64,000 bases of DNA, from NCBI GenBank assembly GCA_049646585.1, contig JBARWC010000198.1, positions 62,001-126,000 on the forward strand, read 5' to 3'. Positions within the stretch are counted from its first letter, which is position 1. Every line of letters begins with the position of its first letter. The notes beneath the pieces are model-generated. The model was not told the origin of the DNA, searched no databases, and saw only the letters and a program-made list of their open reading frames with translations. The DNA is from G025836975 sp049646585 (lineage in GTDB: Bacteria > Pseudomonadota > Gammaproteobacteria > Burkholderiales > Burkholderiaceae_B). Shown piece after piece: positions 50,419 to 58,839 of the stretch. Both the position numbers and the translations under genes were made by a program.

Positions 50419-51167
50419 ACTGCGATTGGCTTAAAGAAGCGGCCGCATTCAATTGCGTGCCCGTAAAGGGCCTCCATGGAGAGGCCGGCATCGAGATAGG
50501 CACCCCGTTTTCGTATGCGGACGGTACGGCTATTGTTTTTTATGCGCTGGCTCATGGCGACCATGTCTTGCTTAGCGACAATGGCGATATGCTTGCCCAT
50601 CTATCATCGGTTGGCATCAATGTGTCTGGCAACCGAATAGCGCGCCTCAAAGAAAGGCTTGCGACTCATAACTTCCACATGGGCGAAGAACTGGACGTCC
50701 GGGCTATTTTCCCGAAATCGCAATCGGCGCATATGTTAGCGTCTGGCATCGCAGCAATGCTGTCTGTTGCAGAATGGGAACACGAACATCTTGCGCTTAA
50801 CGAGCGGAATAGAAATATAGTCGAAGAGGCTGAAATTCTTCTGCGCGAATGGAAGCCAGGCCACAATATCGAGAAGTCGCCAAAAATAAAAGGACAGTCT
50901 AAAAATACGTACTCATTCAACTATCTGCTGGATGGCGAGTACATTGATATTATTGTGCCGAACCATACCGCGACGGGCGCCGTCATGCGCAAGGCCGGCG
51001 ACATCAAAAACTCCCCTTACCTCAACGGGCGTGATATCCGAATAATCATCTTCGACACGGACGAACCGGAAAGAGCCGAAGCAGAGCGCCAAATCATCGG
51101 CTCACTTGCCAAAGCAATGCTGTACTCCCGCCTAGAGGAATTGGCGCGGTACCATACGGCCCACTGA
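50415..51167 (+). CDS. DUF1828/DUF1829 domain protein
   Basis: 250 residues. N-terminal DUF1828 (about 20-125) with FYALAHGDHVLLSDNGDMLAHLSSVGI; C-terminal DUF1829 (about 150-240) with YSFNYLLDGEYIDIIVPNHT and IIIFDTDE. These domains occur together in prophages and genomic islands; biochemical role unknown. It overlaps the DUF6978-like gene and is followed by a strong terminator, making a compact two-gene unit. Confidence 0.8.
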   Translation: MNCDWLKEAAAFNCVPVKGLHGEAGIEIGTPFSYADGTAIVFYALAHGDHVLLSDNGDMLAHLSSVGINVSGNRIARLKERLATHNFHMGEELDVRAIFPKSQSAHMLASGIAAMLSVAEWEHEHLALNERNRNIVEEAEILLREWKPGHNIEKSPKIKGQSKNTYSFNYLLDGEYIDIIVPNHTATGAVMRKAGDIKNSPYLNGRDIRIIIFDTDEPERAEAERQIIGSLAKAMLYSRLEELARYHTAH

Positions 51168-51186
51168 CTATTCCCTACTCACTCCC

Positions 51187-51214
51187 AACCCGGCCCCGCG
51201 CCGGGTTTTCTTTT
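51187..51214 (+). terminator. Intrinsic terminator of the cI/lysogenic operon
   Basis: Perfect stem AACCCGGC / GCCGGGTT with a five-base loop is followed by TTTTCTTTT. Confidence 0.92.
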
Positions 51215-51304
51215 GCCTGCGCGCCGCCACTGTTTTTTGCGCGCCGTGCGCCGCTAGGCTGCCCTGCTCATTCTGAGTAGGGTTTTCCCTTGTCTTCTGT
51301 TTTG

Positions 51305-51348
51305 GTAGCAATTCGCTATTGACATTCTAAGTAGCGATTTGCTACTAT
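51305..51348 (+). promoter_or_regulatory. pL-like promoter with two cI operators
   Basis: TTGACA (51,319) and TACTAT (51,343) with 18-base spacing and TGC extension make a strong promoter. Operators GTAGCAATTCGCTAT (51,305) and GTAGCGATTTGCTAC (51,331) match the three at the cI/cro switch and overlap both boxes. It should drive the + strand early operon and be silent in the lysogen. Confidence 0.9.
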
Positions 51349-51349
51349 T

Positions 51350-52307
51350 CTTCTAACGCCCCACCCACCCGCACCGCTTAGAGCCAAAGGCCAGCACCGC
51401 GAAGGTGAAGCAGCAGTACAGCAGTACCGCTCTTTAACAAAATGCCTGCCGATGTTGCTCACCCACCAACGTAGGGTGTTCCCCGGCTCAATCGCACCTA
51501 CGGGCATGGCCGTAGCAATGCGCGGATGTCTCTGTCCGTACCCAAACGCCAAAGTGCGTACACGGGTGAATAAGAGTGAGGGGTAGGCCACCGAGAAAAG
51601 CAATGGCCACGCCAGTTGGAATCCTGGCAATGCAGTTCATCCGGGAAACCGGGGCCATGACCCGCAAGATGGCCATGTAATCACAGCGGGGACAGTCGGA
51701 AAAGACGACAACCAAGGGCCTGGAAACAGGCCGCTTTGGCCCATACATTCATCCCGAGTGTATGGACGGAAGCGAGGGAAATATGCGCAATCCTAAAAAA
51801 GCATCTGGCGGCGCGGCGGTCTTTTGGATTGCCGCCATCGCCCAGCGCCTCTGCCGAAACGGTACGCGCTGGCTATCAATCGAAGCGGATGCTGGCGCGG
51901 GTTGGCGTGATTCACCGCCCGCCGTAAGTACGCAACGGGATCGAATCCGTTGGGGCCAGTGCAGCTTCGCAAGCAAGACGGCGGTGAGAGCCCGCGCCGG
52001 AGACGTAACCGGCACTCTCAACGCTACGCCGATGCGCACTCGGACGCTCTCGCCATCTGCGCACGATGGCGGCTTTCAAGCGTGGCGATTGGTTGGCCGC
52101 TGAAGATACTAAGGCGGCTCGAAAGCGCGGAAAGAATATCGGTGGGATACACCGACGCGCCAGTCGTCACCCTTGAAAGCGCACAAGGCAGCGGTCTTAG
52201 CCACCGCTGCAGACTCAACTTAGTTTTAGTACGTGGACTGCACCAACGCTGCTTTATGCGGATTTGTGCGCTTTCCAGATATCGCCCGAGGGCATGGAGA
52301 AGAAGAA
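51350..52307 (+). other. Long pL leader with micro-ORFs and RNA-like hairpins
   Basis: No gene of normal size fits here. Short frames are 51,506-51,586 (26 aa, AVAMRGCLCPYPNAKVR), 51,603-51,680 (25 aa, ATPVGILAMQFIRETGAMT), 51,783-52,103 (106 aa, basic, with GAGGG before the ATG) and 52,066-52,176 (36 aa, basic). A nested hairpin lies at 51,986-52,019 (GAGAG/CTCTC around GCCGG/CCGGC). Some may be antiterminator or kil-like peptides; none recognised. Confidence 0.45.
51428..51439 (+). promoter_or_regulatory. boxA-like antitermination element
   Basis: CGCTCTTTAACA is the consensus boxA of rrn and phage nut sites. It lies about 75 bases after the expected pL start. A weak hairpin (51,460-51,478, CACCC/GGGTG) follows where boxB is found in nut sites. 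It suggests processive antitermination of this operon. Confidence 0.7.
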
Positions 52308-52829
52308 ATGGGATACAACGCGGAGGCTTACACGCCGAACAATGCGGACAAGGTCCGGCGATTTCTGTGCGGGTTTGAGCGTTTCATCATAGATCGCGGC
52401 GGAGAGGTGCTGGCGCCCACTAGTGACTGGGAACTAGTCAGGTTCAAGACCGCGACGAGCACGGCCATTATCTACACAAAGGCCAGCGGAGCCGTCACCT
52501 TCTACGGCGGGGCCAAAGGCGCCTGGGATGCGTTCCTACGTGGCGCAAGCTGGACGGCTGGCAACAAGACGAAGCGAAAAAAAGGCGGTCAGGCAGTGGT
52601 CATACAGGGCCTAATCCGCCGGGACGGACGCGAGTGTTTCTACTGCGGGCTCGATACTACCGATGAAGATGCCAGCGTTGAGCATGTTGTGCCGCTTAAC
52701 GCCGGGGGAACGAACCACATAGCCAACAAGGTACTGGCTCACAAGCGCTGCAACAGCGAGGCCGGCCACTTGAGCGTTATCGAGAAAATCAAGTTGCGCG
52801 AATCGAAGCGCGCCGCTCTCTCCGTCTGA
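52308..52829 (+). CDS. HNH endonuclease
   Basis: 173 residues. The C-terminal half has ECFYCGLDTTDEDASVEHVVPLNAGGTNHIANKVLAHKRCNSEAG, a complete HNH motif with two Cys pairs. The N-terminal part is a separate alpha/beta domain. GGAGAAGAAG precedes the ATG. First sizeable gene of the pL operon; role in recombination or host DNA cutting unknown. Confidence 0.82.
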   Translation: MGYNAEAYTPNNADKVRRFLCGFERFIIDRGGEVLAPTSDWELVRFKTATSTAIIYTKASGAVTFYGGAKGAWDAFLRGASWTAGNKTKRKKGGQAVVIQGLIRRDGRECFYCGLDTTDEDASVEHVVPLNAGGTNHIANKVLAHKRCNSEAGHLSVIEKIKLRESKRAALSV

Positions 52830-52988
52830 GCCCTCACCCCTTGCGCTTCTCCCGAGGCGTAAGCAATGAGGGTTTCACGCCCAGTCGCCTGCAACGGCGC
52901 AACAACGCATCAAAGGCCACGATGCGAGAAACCTACACAGGGGGCTGCCCTCTGATTCCCTCGCCCCATTCCTTTTCAGGAGAAATCC

Positions 52989-53306
52989 ATGTCTTACGTA
53001 CTTGAACGGGACGGCCTAGCTGCCTGCCCGGATGATGCTGCGCGTGTTGCTGACTTCATCGAGCCTGCGCCCACCAACCCGACAGACATGCTCAGCGTCC
53101 TGGCTGACCGTTACCAATACACGAACGATGGCCGCAACGCCGCCGAGCTGGCAACGATCCTGATCGACAACGATTTTCTAGCTGATCTGCCATTCCCGGC
53201 ATTGCTGGAAATCCTGCGCCACGTAGCCAGAAACGCCAGCACCGATTGGCGCTACACGCGGGGCCACCTGGTCAACCTTCTTGAAGAGATAGGGGGTGAG
53301 CAATGA
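52989..53306 (+). CDS. Phage hypothetical protein
   Basis: 105 residues, acidic and helical (DMLSVLADRYQYTNDGRNAAELATIL). CAGGAG precedes the ATG. The 159 bases upstream hold nothing evident. Its stop overlaps the next ATG. Confidence 0.6.
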   Translation: MSYVLERDGLAACPDDAARVADFIEPAPTNPTDMLSVLADRYQYTNDGRNAAELATILIDNDFLADLPFPALLEILRHVARNASTDWRYTRGHLVNLLEEIGGEQ

Positions 53307-53518
53307 ATCGCGCCGTCATTGTCGAGGATGCAGGCGTACTGGTACGCGCCCTGAAAAGCCCGCACATCATCACCGCCCTATTCCGGGCGCTGGACAACCT
53401 GCAGCCCAGCCTGGACCGCCTAGAAAGTGACGCCAGCGGCACCTGCCGGTTTCCGATCACCAGCGCCGCCATCGAGGATGGGCGCCAAGCACTTAGACAA
53501 GCCCGAGGTGAAGCATGA
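53303..53518 (+). CDS. Phage hypothetical protein
   Basis: 71 residues, helical, unknown; coupled on both sides by four-base overlaps. GGGGGTGA lies before the ATG. Confidence 0.6.
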   Translation: MNRAVIVEDAGVLVRALKSPHIITALFRALDNLQPSLDRLESDASGTCRFPITSAAIEDGRQALRQARGEA

Positions 53519-53736
53519 CGAACGACCAGATCAAACGTCTAGCCATAGACGTCATCAACGACGCGAACGCGGAAATCGCCAAGCTGAACATGCACAAGAA
53601 CGGCTGGCTCAGCTTGCGACACGCGCGGGTTAAGGCTGAGCAGGACGGGCGGATCACCACGGCTAACGCATTTCTGGATGCTGTCGCCCGCGAGGAGTCG
53701 GCGGCCATTATCGACAAGGCAAGGAGAGCGGCATGA
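53515..53736 (+). CDS. Phage hypothetical protein
   Basis: 73 residues, helical, TNDQIKRLAIDVINDANAEIAKL. GAGGTGAAGC lies before the ATG. Coupled on both sides by four-base overlaps. No function recognised. Confidence 0.6.
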   Translation: MTNDQIKRLAIDVINDANAEIAKLNMHKNGWLSLRHARVKAEQDGRITTANAFLDAVAREESAAIIDKARRAA

Positions 53737-54050
53737 GTGAGAGCCAAGCAAGCTGGAAACGAGAGGACGCAATCGCGCTCTGCATTCTGATCGAATCAAT
53801 CTGCCCGAAGTATGGCTGCCACGTTGCCCTGACTGGCGGCACGCTCTACAAGCCGGGCGAACGGAAAGACTGTGATGTGCTGCTTTACCGCATTCGCCAG
53901 GTCGAAAACATTGATCAAGAGGGCTTGTTCGCCGCGCTGGCCGAGATTGGCATAGAGCGCCTGCGCGGCTTCGGATGGGTCCACAAGGCCACGTATCAGG
54001 GCAAGAGCATAGACATGTTCTTCCCGGAAGCGCCCGACGGCGAATACTAA
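53733..54050 (+). CDS. Nucleotidyltransferase-like small protein
   Basis: 105 residues. HVALTGGTLYKPGERKDCDVLLYRI resembles the GG..Y..G..(D)xD active-site region of minimal nucleotidyltransferases, with D-x-D as DCD. A second Asp could be in SIDMFF. Small phage proteins of this type exist; activity unknown. AAGGAGAG precedes the ATG. Confidence 0.6.
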   Translation: MSESQASWKREDAIALCILIESICPKYGCHVALTGGTLYKPGERKDCDVLLYRIRQVENIDQEGLFAALAEIGIERLRGFGWVHKATYQGKSIDMFFPEAPDGEY

Positions 54051-54094
54051 AGGGCCGACGCCGACGACATGGCGACTACGGAGGATTTATTGCA

Positions 54095-54274
54095 ATGAAA
54101 CGAATCATCAACTTCATCCTGTACGAAACCTACCGCCACCCCGACCCGATCAACTGCGGCAGCGAACACAAGGGCCGCGTCAACGAAGTACGGGAGCAGC
54201 TTGGGCAGCGGTACTTGTGCCATCCGGCTAATCGAGTCAAGCCAATATGGAGAGGGCCATGCGCAAGAGCATAG
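54095..54274 (+). CDS. Phage hypothetical protein
   Basis: 59 residues, KRIINFILYETYRHPDPINCGSEHKGR. Start supported by GGAGGA. It overlaps the next gene by sixteen bases. No known family. Confidence 0.55.
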   Translation: MKRIINFILYETYRHPDPINCGSEHKGRVNEVREQLGQRYLCHPANRVKPIWRGPCARA

Positions 54275-54399
54275 GAGGCTGGGCGCCCGGTAGCGAATCG
54301 CCGCCGTGGGGATGGCTCCCGGCAATCGCGTTAGGGCTGGCAGCTTTCGGGCTGCTTCTTTATGGGCCGACGCTGGCCGCACGAATCATAGGACTTTGA
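54259..54399 (+). CDS. Small membrane protein
   Basis: 46 residues with one hydrophobic segment (LPAIALGLAAFGLLLYGPTLAA). GGAGAGG precedes the ATG at 54,259. It ends one base before the next gene. Unknown role. Confidence 0.55.
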   Translation: MRKSIGGWAPGSESPPWGWLPAIALGLAAFGLLLYGPTLAARIIGL

Positions 54400-54400
54400 C

Positions 54401-55546
54401 ATGAGCGAAGTAATCGAACAAGAAAGCACCGAGCTAGTCACGCTGCCGGCCAAAGAATCAGCGCTGACCGTATACAGCAACGTAGGCGGCCTGGACCCAC
54501 TAATCGAGCAAATCCGCGCCAAGGTGGCGGGCACTGTCTACGACATGACGACCAAGAAGGGCCGCGACGAATGCGCCAGCGATGCCTACAAGGTAGCTAA
54601 ATCCAAAGCGGCCATCGAGAAGCTGGGCAAGGCCTTGTCAGCGGAATACAAGGAAATCCCCAAGAAAATCGACGCCGAGCGCAAGCGGGCATTCGACGAA
54701 TTGGAGGCGCTGCAAAAGCAAGTGCGCCAGCCGCTGACGGAGTGGGAAGAGGCGGAAGAACGGCGCAAAGCCGCGCATGAAATGGCTATTCAGAAGATCA
54801 AGCTGCGCATTGAGTGCCGCGATCTGGACATTGACGAAACCCGGGAAAACATCGACTGGCTGTCCGGCTTGGCTATCGATGAATCATGGGAAGAGTACGA
54901 AACGGAAGCACACCAAGTAAAGGAGCGCGCCCTAATCCAGCTTCGGGTCCATCTTGAAGAATGCGAGAAGCGGGCGGCCGAGCAAGCAGAACTCGCCGAG
55001 CTGCGCCGCAAGCAGGCAGAGCAAGAGCAAAAAGATCGTGACGCCGAGATTGCCCGAAAGGCAGCGGAAAAGGCCAAAGCTGATGCCGAGGCCAAGGCCC
55101 AAGCCGAGCGTGATGCAGCCGCCAAGGCGGCGGCGGACGCAAAAGCCGCCGCCGACCGCCGAGAGCTGGAACTAAAGCTGCAGGCCGAGAAAGCCGAACG
55201 CGAACGCCTGGAGGCGATACAGAAGGCCGAGCAAGACAGAAAGGACGCCGAAGAGCGGCAGAAGCAAGCCGAGGCCAGGGCTGAAGCCGAGAGGCTGGCA
55301 GCTGAGGAACGGGCAAAGCAAGCGGCAGAAGCGGCCCGGCTGGCAGAGGTGAAGCGTCAGGCCGATGAGGCGGCGCGGATCGAGGCGGAAGCGAAGAAAC
55401 GGGAGGCGGACCGGGCGCATAAGGCCAAAGTCAACGGCGCTGCGTTGGAGGCATTCATCGAAGGCGGCATGACCGAGGAATGCGCCAAGCAGGCCATCAC
55501 TTTGATTGCTAAGGGTCAGATTCCAGCAATCAGGATTTATTACTGA
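54401..55546 (+). CDS. Coiled-coil phage protein of the recombination region
   Basis: 381 residues. The N-terminal part (about 20-115) has GGLDPLIEQIRAKVAGTVYDMTTKKGRDECAS and PLTEWEEAEERRK, a pattern seen in phage proteins beside annealing recombinases. Residues 185-345 are a long Ala/Glu/Lys/Arg coiled coil resembling TolA-like repeats. A short C-terminal domain (AFIEGGMTEECAKQAI) follows. Likely an accessory to DNA recombination; unproven. Confidence 0.7.
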   Translation: MSEVIEQESTELVTLPAKESALTVYSNVGGLDPLIEQIRAKVAGTVYDMTTKKGRDECASDAYKVAKSKAAIEKLGKALSAEYKEIPKKIDAERKRAFDELEALQKQVRQPLTEWEEAEERRKAAHEMAIQKIKLRIECRDLDIDETRENIDWLSGLAIDESWEEYETEAHQVKERALIQLRVHLEECEKRAAEQAELAELRRKQAEQEQKDRDAEIARKAAEKAKADAEAKAQAERDAAAKAAADAKAAADRRELELKLQAEKAERERLEAIQKAEQDRKDAEERQKQAEARAEAERLAAEERAKQAAEAARLAEVKRQADEAARIEAEAKKREADRAHKAKVNGAALEAFIEGGMTEECAKQAITLIAKGQIPAIRIYY

Positions 55547-55554
55547 GGAATGCC

Positions 55555-56379
55555 ATGAGCGAAGTTATAGAGTTTCAACGCCCCGCCGCGTCCATTATCC
55601 CAAGCACTGGACGCATGGCGGTTGCCGAGGTCACTCAACACGTCATTGCCGTACAAGAGGTTATGGCGGCCATCATGAAGCCGAACGTCCACTACGGAAC
55701 CATCCCCGGCGCAGGCGAAAAACCGACACTGCTAAAGGCGGGCGCCGAAGTGCTGTGCATGACCTTCCGCATCGCCGACGATTATCAGATTGAGGACCTA
55801 TCCACCGCTGACGTAATCCGCTACCGCGTCAAATGCATCGGCCGGCACCAAGCAACCGGGGCCGTCCTTGGCTCCGGGATGGGCGAAGGGTCCAGCGGGG
55901 AGGAAAAGTACAAATGGCGCAAGGCGGTATGCCTGCAAGAGTTCGAGGCAACCCCTGAAACCCATCGCCGCGTCAAATACGGCAAAAAGCAAGGCGGCTT
56001 CTACACGGTCGAGCAGGTACGCACCGAGCCGGCAGACATCGCTAACACCGTGCTGAAAATGGCCTGCAAGCGGGCCAAGATCGCCATGGTGCTGAACGTC
56101 ACGTCCGCATCCGACATGTTCAGCCAAGACCTTGAAGACCTTGACGCCGTGCTTGTTCAGCATCTGACGGGCGACGAGCAGCAGGCGCAGATGCAACTTG
56201 TCCGGGATGAATGGTGCGCCAAGGCAACCGCAGCCACAACGGAAGACGGCTTGCGGTCAATCATGAAGGAAGGCGTCAAGGTGTTCCAAGCTGCCCGCGA
56301 TACGGACGGCTACGCCCAATTTGCCAAAGCAGTCCAGGCGCGCGGCGCTGAGCTGAAAAACGGAGCGAAAGATGAATGA
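55555..56379 (+). CDS. Probable recombination-region DNA-binding protein
   Basis: 274 residues. VHYGTIPGAGEKPTLLKAGAEVLCMTFRI and ADIANTVLKMACKRAKIAMVLNVTSASDMFSQDLED are conserved in phage proteins located next to YqaJ exonucleases. A single-strand annealing (Sak/Erf-like) role is suggested by position only. It overlaps the exonuclease start by eight bases. Confidence 0.65.
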   Translation: MSEVIEFQRPAASIIPSTGRMAVAEVTQHVIAVQEVMAAIMKPNVHYGTIPGAGEKPTLLKAGAEVLCMTFRIADDYQIEDLSTADVIRYRVKCIGRHQATGAVLGSGMGEGSSGEEKYKWRKAVCLQEFEATPETHRRVKYGKKQGGFYTVEQVRTEPADIANTVLKMACKRAKIAMVLNVTSASDMFSQDLEDLDAVLVQHLTGDEQQAQMQLVRDEWCAKATAATTEDGLRSIMKEGVKVFQAARDTDGYAQFAKAVQARGAELKNGAKDE

Positions 56380-57034
56380 ACTAAAGATCCGCTGCTCATC
56401 CATTGGCAAGCTAATGCCCGAGCCGCGCACGAAAGGCGAGGGGCTTCTGTCCGTTGGCGCCAAGACCTACATCCGAGAATTGGCCCAACAGGAAATATTC
56501 GGCATCGACTTCGAGATATCCAGCAAGGAAACGGAGAAAGGCATCGAGGTCGAGCCCGATTCAATCGCCCTACTCAATCGAGTCCGGGGGCTGAATCTGA
56601 TCAAGAACAAAGAGCGCCGGACAAACGAGTACATAACTGGCGAGTGCGACCTTTTCGACGCAGAGCGCAAGCGCGGCCACGATCTCAAATCATCATGGTC
56701 CGCCAAAACCTTCCGGGGTTGGCTCGTTGACTGCGAAGAAAAGCTCTACGAGTGGCAGATGCGCGGATACATGATGCTATGGGACGCCAATGAATGGGAG
56801 GTCAATTACGCATTGGTCGATACGCCCGAGCGGCTGATTGGCTACGAGCCAATCCAAATGCACGTTGTCTCGCACATTCCTGAGCATCTGCGCCTTACCA
56901 CCTGGCGCATTGAGCGCGACTTCGACAAAGAGCGCGCAATGGTCGAGAAGGTCAAGGCGGCGCGCGAATACTACGCCGAGGTCATCGAGGAGTTCGACCG
57001 CACGCACCGTATTGAAATTTTGGAGGCCGCATGA
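56372..57034 (+). CDS. YqaJ-like exonuclease
   Basis: 220 residues. RCSSIGKLM, TEKGIEVEPDSIAL, and GECDLFDAERKRGHDLKSSWSAKTF give the PD-(D/E)XK order E-D-(D)xK of YqaJ/lambda Exo nucleases. It likely resects double-stranded ends for the annealing partner encoded upstream. It overlaps the next gene by four bases. Confidence 0.82.
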   Translation: MNELKIRCSSIGKLMPEPRTKGEGLLSVGAKTYIRELAQQEIFGIDFEISSKETEKGIEVEPDSIALLNRVRGLNLIKNKERRTNEYITGECDLFDAERKRGHDLKSSWSAKTFRGWLVDCEEKLYEWQMRGYMMLWDANEWEVNYALVDTPERLIGYEPIQMHVVSHIPEHLRLTTWRIERDFDKERAMVEKVKAAREYYAEVIEEFDRTHRIEILEAA

Positions 57035-57297
57035 ACGCAATCGGACATATGGCAGGCCAAATCATGAAGGCTTCGCCGTTAAAGGCCATCGCCGATCCGC
57101 CGCCCCGGAAAAAGCTCGCGACGCCCGCTAACCAAAGGCTGTGGCCGTGCATCATTAAACACGGCAGGCAGATCGATGCTTTGCACCAGCAGGGCATGAG
57201 GCTGATCGATATTGCCAGCAATCTTGGAATGAACTATGACGGCTTGCGCGGGATATATAGCAAATACCGTCGCGCCAAGTCGCAAGGGCTTGTGTAA
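57031..57297 (+). CDS. Small HTH-like phage protein
   Basis: 88 residues, basic. The C-terminal part, IDALHQQGMRLIDIASNLGMNYDGLRGIYSKYRR, fits a helix-turn-helix. Last gene before the retroelement block. Unknown targets. Confidence 0.6.
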   Translation: MNAIGHMAGQIMKASPLKAIADPPPRKKLATPANQRLWPCIIKHGRQIDALHQQGMRLIDIASNLGMNYDGLRGIYSKYRRAKSQGLV

Positions 57298-57355
57298 TCA
57301 CTGCATCGCGCGCCTTACTGGCGCCAAGAACATACCCCACACCAAAAGGGCCACC

Positions 57356-57919
57356 ATGACCACCATCCAGTACGACCTGGGCGGCGGGGCAACTATTGCC
57401 CTGCCCGCCGACGTAGCAGTCAAGCAGCTTATCGAACAACTCCAGAAAAACAGCCGGCCAGTGCTGGCAGAGCGCCCGAAGATCGGCGAATATCTCTCCG
57501 GCCAGGGCGGCATCTACGCGGGCGACATCCTCGGCAATGACGGCATCCTATATGGCCTGATCGCCTCCAAGGAAGAAGACATCGGCCGCGTCAAATGGGG
57601 GCTGGACGGCGAAAGGAACCTGTCAGATTGGGATGGTCTGAGCAATACCAATCTCCTTGGCACCGAATGCCCGGCGGCGAAGCTGGCCAGCGACTACGAG
57701 GCCGATGGTCACGTGGATTTCTACCTGCCGGCCCGCCGCGAGCTGATCGTGGCTCAGGCCAACATCCCGCACCTATTCGGCAAGGACTCCTGGTACTGGA
57801 CCTCCACGCCCTGCGGCCAGGCCAGCGCCTGGGCCGTGGACTTCGAGAACGGCTACGTGGACACGCTCAGCCGCTTCAACGAGTTCCGCGTCCGCCCTTT
57901 CCGCAGATTTACCCATTAA
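57356..57919 (+). CDS. Retroelement target protein 1 (DUF1566 / C-type-lectin-like)
   Basis: 187 residues. The C-terminal DUF1566-type domain (about 120-187) has FYLPARRELIVAQ, WYWTSTPCG and the variable stretch SAWAVDFENGYVDTLSRFNEFRVRPFR. Bases 57,806-57,906 match the same region of the next target over equal length, with most differences in codon positions 1 and 2. The gene is followed by a hairpin. In DGRs such C-terminal repeats are rewritten to vary ligand binding. Confidence 0.85.
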   Translation: MTTIQYDLGGGATIALPADVAVKQLIEQLQKNSRPVLAERPKIGEYLSGQGGIYAGDILGNDGILYGLIASKEEDIGRVKWGLDGERNLSDWDGLSNTNLLGTECPAAKLASDYEADGHVDFYLPARRELIVAQANIPHLFGKDSWYWTSTPCGQASAWAVDFENGYVDTLSRFNEFRVRPFRRFTH

Positions 57920-57935
57920 TCGCTTCACCCCTTTC

Positions 57936-57952
57936 GCCGGGCAGCGCCCGGC
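57936..57952. repeat. DGR-type hairpin after target 1
   Basis: GCCGGGC and GCCCGGC form a 7-bp stem with a 3-base loop, 17 bases after the stop. It matches the cruciform that lies behind variable repeats and is needed for mutagenic homing in known DGRs. GGAGA of the next gene follows. Confidence 0.75.
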
Positions 57953-57964
57953 AGGAGAAAATCA

Positions 57965-58387
57965 ATGACTACATCCACCACAACCGAAGTGCCGGCCATC
58001 GGCCAGCCCTGGCCCGAGCAAGGCGGTATCTACATCGGCAGCCGCCTCAAGGACGGCCAGACCCATCACCTGATCATTCCGGGCGGAATCGAGCATGACA
58101 TCGAGGCCAGCCACAACAACGCCGCCGAGCGCATCGCTGCCAAGGGCGAAATCAACGGCTTTTCGGATTGGCGTCACGGCGATCAGGAAGATGTGATGCT
58201 GGCCTACATCAACGCCAAGGAGCATTTTCACCGCAAGGGCTTCGAAAGCATCCAGATTACAGCCACGCCCTATGGCTCGACCAGCGCCTGGGCTGTGGGC
58301 TTCGAGCGCGGCCGCGTGTACATCGGCTTCCGTCTCTACGAGTTCCGCGTTCGTCCTTTCCGCAGCTTCATCGCTTCATCCATTTAA
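57965..58387 (+). CDS. Retroelement target protein 2 (DUF1566 / C-type-lectin-like)
   Basis: 140 residues. After INGFSDWRHGDQEDVMLAYIN the variable part (about residues 101-134) reads TPYGSTSAWAVGFERGRVYIGFRLYEFRVRPFR. It is shorter than target 1 but has the same end. GGAGAA precedes the ATG. Two tandem targets of one retroelement are plausible; the ligand is unknown. Confidence 0.82.
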   Translation: MTTSTTTEVPAIGQPWPEQGGIYIGSRLKDGQTHHLIIPGGIEHDIEASHNNAAERIAAKGEINGFSDWRHGDQEDVMLAYINAKEHFHRKGFESIQITATPYGSTSAWAVGFERGRVYIGFRLYEFRVRPFRSFIASSI

Positions 58388-58393
58388 CCCTTT

Positions 58394-58409
58394 GCGGGCG
58401 CTAGCCCGC
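58394..58409. repeat. DGR-type hairpin after target 2
   Basis: GCGGGC and GCCCGC form a 6-bp stem with loop GCTA, six bases after the stop and behind CCCTTT, as for target 1. Confidence 0.75.
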
Positions 58410-58416
58410 CATCGGC

Positions 58417-58803
58417 ATGGCACTCCACACAGACACCGCAATTTACAAGGCCACGTTCGAGCTGGCGAAGCTCGTCACGAAGCTGGTAGCAAACATGCCG
58501 AGGAACTACAAGCCGACCTTCGGCTCGGATTTCCAACGGCAATGTCTTGGCCTTGTGATGCGGGTCTATCAGGCCAACACCGCGGAAGACCGGCCCGAGA
58601 TCCTGCGAAGGATGCGTGAAGAGGTCGAGGCAGCGAACCTGTCGGCGCGGCTTGCCGTCGATCTGCGCCTCATTTCGCGCGCGCAGTACGGCCAGGTTGT
58701 GGAGCAACTATCGAGTATCGGCAAGCAGGCAACCGGCTGGCTCAAGCACTCCGAGAACGCGCTTGTCGCCCAATCGTCACGGCGGTCGGGCCAACGCGCA
58801 TAG
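58417..58803 (+). CDS. avd: Avd-like DGR accessory protein (four-helix bundle)
   Basis: 128 residues. AIYKATFELAKLVTKLVANMPRNYKPTFGSDFQRQCLGLVMRVYQAN and LSARLAVDLRLISRAQYGQVVEQLSSIGKQATGWLKHSE are typical of Avd proteins: four basic helices that bind the reverse transcriptase and its RNA. It follows the second hairpin directly, the usual target-avd order. Confidence 0.85.
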   Translation: MALHTDTAIYKATFELAKLVTKLVANMPRNYKPTFGSDFQRQCLGLVMRVYQANTAEDRPEILRRMREEVEAANLSARLAVDLRLISRAQYGQVVEQLSSIGKQATGWLKHSENALVAQSSRRSGQRA

Positions 58804-58839
58804 ATGCTTGTGGGGTACAATTGATCCATCGCCTAAACA

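Noticed and set aside
51316..51630. Minus-strand frame across the pL promoter
   Set aside because: It runs through a clear promoter/operator region and boxA, and has no ribosome site or motif.
51930..51965. tRNA-like T-loop (GGGATCGAATCCG)
   Set aside because: No matching acceptor, D or anticodon arms around it.
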